Made by a program: the position numbers and the translations under genes. A model generated the notes under the pieces. It did not search any database. It saw only the letters and a list, made by a program, of their open reading frames with translations, and was not told the DNA's origin. Below, one piece after another: positions 61,246 to 64,000 of a stretch of DNA of 64,000 nt. Each line of letters starts with the position of its first letter. Position 1 is the first letter of the stretch. The stretch covers positions 62,001 to 126,000 of the forward strand of contig NZ_JBIFFV010000008.1 of the NCBI RefSeq assembly GCF_043557345.1, given 5' to 3'. The stretch comes from Sulfitobacter sp043557345. Its GTDB lineage: Bacteria; Pseudomonadota; Alphaproteobacteria; Rhodobacterales; Rhodobacteraceae.

Positions 61246-61884
61246 ATGTCTAGCCAAGTCAAATCCAGCGCGGCGATTGCAGAGGCGCTTCGGGCGGACA
61301 TTTGCCTAGACCGCAACATCGCGGACGGCATGTTGCATGAGGTGGCCCTCGCCCAGCGGTTCGGCGTGTCGCGCACGCCCATCCGGCAAGCGTTGCAACG
61401 CTTGGCCTATGAACGCATGATCGCCGTGAAATCCGGCGTGGGGTCTGTCGTCACCCCTTTGGACGCTTCGACGCGCGCGGATGACATCCGCGCGGCTGTG
61501 GCGATCATCGAAGCAGCCGGCAAATGTGCAGCCCCCTCCCCCGCGCCACCCGCGCATTTCATGGCCCTTGCCGGGATCCTTGGAATGATGGACCTCGCCC
61601 CGCTGGACAATGCCGAAGCGTTCTTTGATATCCGCGCCCGGCTTTTGAACGCCCTATCGGAGATGGTTGAGAACCCGATCCTCAGCGACGCCTTTCGCGC
61701 GGCCTATTGGCGGCTGATCAGATGGTCCTTGCGTGATTTCGAAAGCGCGCCGGAGCCTCAGATTGTGCATCTGCGTGCGGTGCTGCAAGCCGCTGCCCGG
61801 GCGATGCAGTCGAACACAATCGCCGCTTGCTTTGAAGAGATGGCAAGGCTCGAAGGCCAGCTTGTCGCCCTGCCGAGGCAATGA
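61246..61884 (+). CDS. GntR family transcriptional regulator
   Basis: 212 residues from ATG 61246, with GAAGGA upstream. The winged HTH is at residues about 8-70: SAAIAEALRADICLDRNIADGMLHEVALAQRFGVSRTPIRQALQRLAYERMI, with the RTPIRQAL recognition helix of the FadR/VanR subfamily. The C-terminal 130 residues form the helical FCD-like ligand domain. It lacks some FCD metal-binding histidines. It is divergent from the phosphatase gene. Confidence 0.92.
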   Translation: MSSQVKSSAAIAEALRADICLDRNIADGMLHEVALAQRFGVSRTPIRQALQRLAYERMIAVKSGVGSVVTPLDASTRADDIRAAVAIIEAAGKCAAPSPAPPAHFMALAGILGMMDLAPLDNAEAFFDIRARLLNALSEMVENPILSDAFRAAYWRLIRWSLRDFESAPEPQIVHLRAVLQAAARAMQSNTIAACFEEMARLEGQLVALPRQ

Positions 61885-61911
61885 AAAAATCCCCGCTCCA
61901 AAGAAGCGGGG
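61884..61911 (-). terminator. rpoH terminator
   Basis: Leftward CCCCGCT - TCTTTGG - AGCGGGG followed by ATTTTTT, 26 bases past the rpoH stop. It overlaps the end of the GntR gene. Confidence 0.9.
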
Positions 61912-61936
61912 CACACTGCACCATTTGGATCAGCCG

Positions 61937-62833
61937 TCAGCTAGCCGCCAACATGCCCTTTTCCTTCGCCAAGTCGCGCATCCGCTTCTGCAGCTTCTCG
62001 AAGGCGCGCACTTCGATCTGGCGGATCCGCTCGCGGCTGACATCGTATTGCGCCGAGAGGTCTTCGAGCGTGACCGTCTCATCCGACAGACGACGCTGGG
62101 TCAGAATGTCTTTCTCGCGGTCGTTCAGCACGTCCAAGGCCTCTGCAAGCATCTCACGCCGGGTTTCAAGCTCGTCACGCTCGGCGTAATCGCCCGCTTG
62201 GTCGGCGTCTTCGTCCTCCAACCAATCTTGCCACTGCATCGTGCCTTCGCCTTCGGACCCGACGGTGGCGTTGAGCGAGGCATCCCCGCCCGACATCCGC
62301 CGGTTCATGGAGACGACCTCATCCTCGGTCACGCCCAATTGGGTCGCGATTTCCTTCACGTTTTCGGGGCGCAGATCGCCCTCCTCCAACGCGCCGATCT
62401 TGTTCTTGGCCTTACGCAGGTTGAAGAACAGCTTTTTCTGTCCCGAGGTTGTGCCGAGCTTGACCAGCGACCACGACCGCAGGATGTATTCCTGAATCGA
62501 CGCGCGGATCCACCACATCGCATAGGTGGCAAGGCGGAAGCCCTTCTCGGGATCGAAACGTTTCACCGCCTGCATCAGGCCGACGTTCGCCTCCGAGATC
62601 ACCTCGGACTGGGGCAATCCATAGCCACGGTAGCCCATCGCGATCTTCGCCGCGAGGCGCAGGTGGGAGGTGACCATCTTATGGGCAGCTTCGGTGTCTT
62701 GTTCTTCGACCCAGCGTTTGGCCAGCATGTATTCTTCCTCAGGCTCCAGCAACGGGAACTTGCGGATCTCTTGCATATAGCGGTTCAGCCCGCCTTCGGG
62801 CGTCGGTGCGGGCAGATTTGCATAATTTGCCAT
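61937..62833 (-). CDS. rpoH: RNA polymerase sigma-32 factor RpoH
   Basis: 298 residues. Region 2: SHLRLAAKIAMGYRGYGLP, SEANVGLMQAVKRFDPEKGFRLATYAMWWIRASIQEYI. The RpoH box SGQKKLFFNLRKAK is the hallmark of heat-shock sigma factors. Region 4 ends QYDVSRERIRQIEVRAFEKLQKRMRDL. It directs transcription of chaperone and protease genes. Rhodobacterales commonly have two RpoH paralogues; which one this is cannot be settled here. A heat-shock-like promoter and a terminator frame the gene. Confidence 0.96.
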   Translation of the reverse strand: MANYANLPAPTPEGGLNRYMQEIRKFPLLEPEEEYMLAKRWVEEQDTEAAHKMVTSHLRLAAKIAMGYRGYGLPQSEVISEANVGLMQAVKRFDPEKGFRLATYAMWWIRASIQEYILRSWSLVKLGTTSGQKKLFFNLRKAKNKIGALEEGDLRPENVKEIATQLGVTEDEVVSMNRRMSGGDASLNATVGSEGEGTMQWQDWLEDEDADQAGDYAERDELETRREMLAEALDVLNDREKDILTQRRLSDETVTLEDLSAQYDVSRERIRQIEVRAFEKLQKRMRDLAKEKGMLAAS

Positions 62834-62887
62834 GTCTTGTCCCTTTCCCCAGTTTAATCGGGGCCTATGTTATTGCGCTTAACATGC

Positions 62888-62917
62888 AATATGGGCGGCC
62901 CCCTTCGTGCTTTCAAG
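62888..62917 (-). promoter_or_regulatory. rpoH promoter with sigma-32 and sigma-70 features
   Basis: Leftward CTTGAAA - 15 bases - CCCATATT fits the sigma-32 consensus, and the same bases read as TTGAAA - 17 - CATATT for sigma-70. Transcription would start near 62881, about 48 bases before the ATG. Confidence 0.6.
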
Positions 62918-62933
62918 ACAGAAGCCTTCACGC

Positions 62934-62968
62934 TTTTGTTCATGACTGCACAGTTTCTGTGAACAAAA
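62934..62968. promoter_or_regulatory. Inverted repeat upstream of the rpoH promoter
   Basis: Perfect 9-bp arms TTTTGTTCA and TGAACAAAA, 17 bases apart. A nested CACAG-TTT-CTGTG lies at 62949-62961. The element ends 17 bases upstream of the -35 box, an activator position for the leftward gene. Confidence 0.55.
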
Positions 62969-63006
62969 CGTAACCGATCCTTAGGCGGTTCCGCGCGGTG
63001 GCGGGG

Positions 63007-64000
63007 TCACGCCGATGAGACGGTGGGGCCTTCTCGCAGCATGTTCAACAGGGCCGCCATATCGGGCGGCAGGGGTGCTTCGAAACGCAGGTTTTCACCG
63101 GTTACCGGATGTTCGAACCCCAGAACGGCGGCGTGCAGCGCTTGCCGGGGGAAGGCGCGGATTGCTTCGGCGGTGGCCTCAGGCAAGGCCGTCTTTGCCA
63201 GCTTGCGCCGCCCGCCATAGGTGGCATCCCCTACGAGACCATGGCCCGCGTGAGACATATGCACGCGGATCTGATGTGTGCGCCCGGTTTCAAGCCAGCA
63301 TTCCAGCAGCGCCAGTACCGGCGGGGTGCCAAAACGTTCGACCGTGCGGGCGCGGGTCACCGCGTGCCGCCCGCCTTGAAACAGTACTGCCTGCCGCTGG
63401 CGGTCGGTCTTGTGCCGCGCCAGTTGGGTGGTCATCCGCAGGATATTCCCCGCCTCGAAAGACGCGCCTTTGACGCCCCGCAGGCGCGGGTCATTGGCAT
63501 CCGGCACCCCATAGACGAGGGTTTGGTAATAACGCTCTACGGTATGTTTCTCGAACTGCGCCGCCAGCCCGTGATGCGCCGCATCAGACTTCGCGACGAC
63601 GAGCAGACCAGTGGTATCCTTGTCGATCCGGTGCACGATGCCGGGCCGTTTCATTCCGCCCACGCCGGAGAGATCATCGCCACAATGCGCCAGCAATGCA
63701 TTAACGAGGGTGCCGGAGGGTGATCCCGGCGCGGGGTGCACCACCATGCCCGCCGGTTTGTCGATCACGATCAGGTCGTCATCCTCAAAGACCACCGAAA
63801 GAGGAATGTCCTCGGGCAGGATGTGGCTTTCCGCCGCCTCTTCCACCGTGATCTGCACCGCCTGCCCTTCGGCCACCTTGGCGCGGGGGTCTTGGACCAC
63901 GACACCGTCCAGCGTGACAGCGCCTTCGGTGATCAAACGGCCCAAACGGGTGCGCGACAGGTTCGCTTCCTCTGGCACATCGCGGGCCAGCGCCTTATCA
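63007..64000 (-). CDS. rluD: 23S rRNA pseudouridine synthase, RluD type (5' end beyond window)
   Basis: 331 codons visible; the frame stays open to the right edge (...DKALARDVPEEANLSRTRLGRLI), so the start is outside and the GTG at 63978 is internal. The N-terminal S4 domain is followed by the catalytic HRIDKDTTGLLVVAKSD, whose Asp attacks the uridine, then YYQTLVYG, ETGRTHQIRVHM and GDATYGG. RluD makes pseudouridines 1911/1915/1917 in 23S rRNA. It is leftward, 173 bases before rpoH. Confidence 0.93.
   Translation of the reverse strand, partial: DKALARDVPEEANLSRTRLGRLITEGAVTLDGVVVQDPRAKVAEGQAVQITVEEAAESHILPEDIPLSVVFEDDDLIVIDKPAGMVVHPAPGSPSGTLVNALLAHCGDDLSGVGGMKRPGIVHRIDKDTTGLLVVAKSDAAHHGLAAQFEKHTVERYYQTLVYGVPDANDPRLRGVKGASFEAGNILRMTTQLARHKTDRQRQAVLFQGGRHAVTRARTVERFGTPPVLALLECWLETGRTHQIRVHMSHAGHGLVGDATYGGRRKLAKTALPEATAEAIRAFPRQALHAAVLGFEHPVTGENLRFEAPLPPDMAALLNMLREGPTVSSA

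Noticed and set aside
1..64000. CRISPR arrays, insertion sequences, prophage or integrative elements
   Set aside because: No direct-repeat/spacer arrays, transposase, integrase or terminal inverted repeats were found; tRNA genes here have no duplicated 3' ends that would mark attachment sites.

Overview
The window reads as chromosomal DNA of a marine alphaproteobacterium of the Rhodobacterales (Roseobacter group; Sulfitobacter or a close relative is my inference). Grounds are the high GC content with strong G/C third-position bias, and a gene set typical of the group: heterotetrameric sarcosine oxidase, CcmI, DUF1289, TRAP transporters, TamAB, DUF992, a mitochondrial-type Suv3-like helicase next to an S4 protein, FdxA and CarD, aa3 oxidase subunit I, and a group-specific RpoH. 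No IS element, prophage, integrase, CRISPR array or rRNA was found. The region looks like core genome, so the points of interest are local: regulatory sites, small RNAs, fusions and repeats.

Layout. 1-2.5 kb: leftward sarcosine oxidase cluster (soxB, a small membrane protein, soxD, soxA running off the left edge). 2.7-4.6 kb: ccmI-ruvX-DUF1289, overlapping genes. 5-8.2 kb: a TauE/SafE permease, a Bcr/CflA-type MFS pump and dusA. 8.4-11.2 kb: a large orphan hybrid histidine kinase. 11.6-15.3 kb: a two-gene nuclease/ATPase DNA-repair operon (Mre11/Rad50-like). 15.4-19.7 kb: a PerM-type permease and a dctP-dctQ-dctM TRAP operon. 20-24 kb: acs, a MOSC protein, a DUF992 protein and a flavin reductase. 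24-30.2 kb: tamA-tamB. 30.5-35.8 kb: tRNA-Leu, a DsbA-family protein, lipB, ctaD, two tandem tRNA-Gly genes, a candidate small RNA, rlmB and tRNA-Tyr. 35.9-42.7 kb: a proline-rich exported protein, a glycosyltransferase-like protein, metY, a SIMPL protein and a 930-residue secretion-like fusion. 42.7-44.4 kb: hpd and a divergent AsnC-family regulator around a long palindrome. 44.4-48.8 kb: a KefC-type antiporter, cobT, cobS and carD. 49-53.5 kb: fdxA, S4 protein, Suv3-like helicase and a TPR protein. 53.6-59.8 kb: an SCP2 protein, a lipase-like hydrolase, a ligase-associated exonuclease, an ATP-dependent DNA ligase, pepF, a small membrane protein and a DksA-type zinc-finger protein. 60-64 kb: a small GntR locus with a PTP-like phosphatase and an unknown protein sharing an identical 14-bp site, then rpoH and rluD, the latter cut by the right edge.

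Most promising observations: (i) the GntR locus, where the same 14-bp sequence around TGTATACA precedes two leftward genes and the regulator; (ii) an undescribed leftward small-RNA candidate with a strong terminator between tRNA-Gly and rlmB; (iii) a single protein joining a PilM/GspL-like N-terminus to a GspC/PilP-like C-terminus through a long low-complexity linker; (iv) a near-perfect inverted repeat between hpd and its AsnC neighbour; (v) a heat-shock-like promoter and a 9-bp inverted repeat upstream of rpoH; (vi) seven tandem ~60-residue repeats in TamB.
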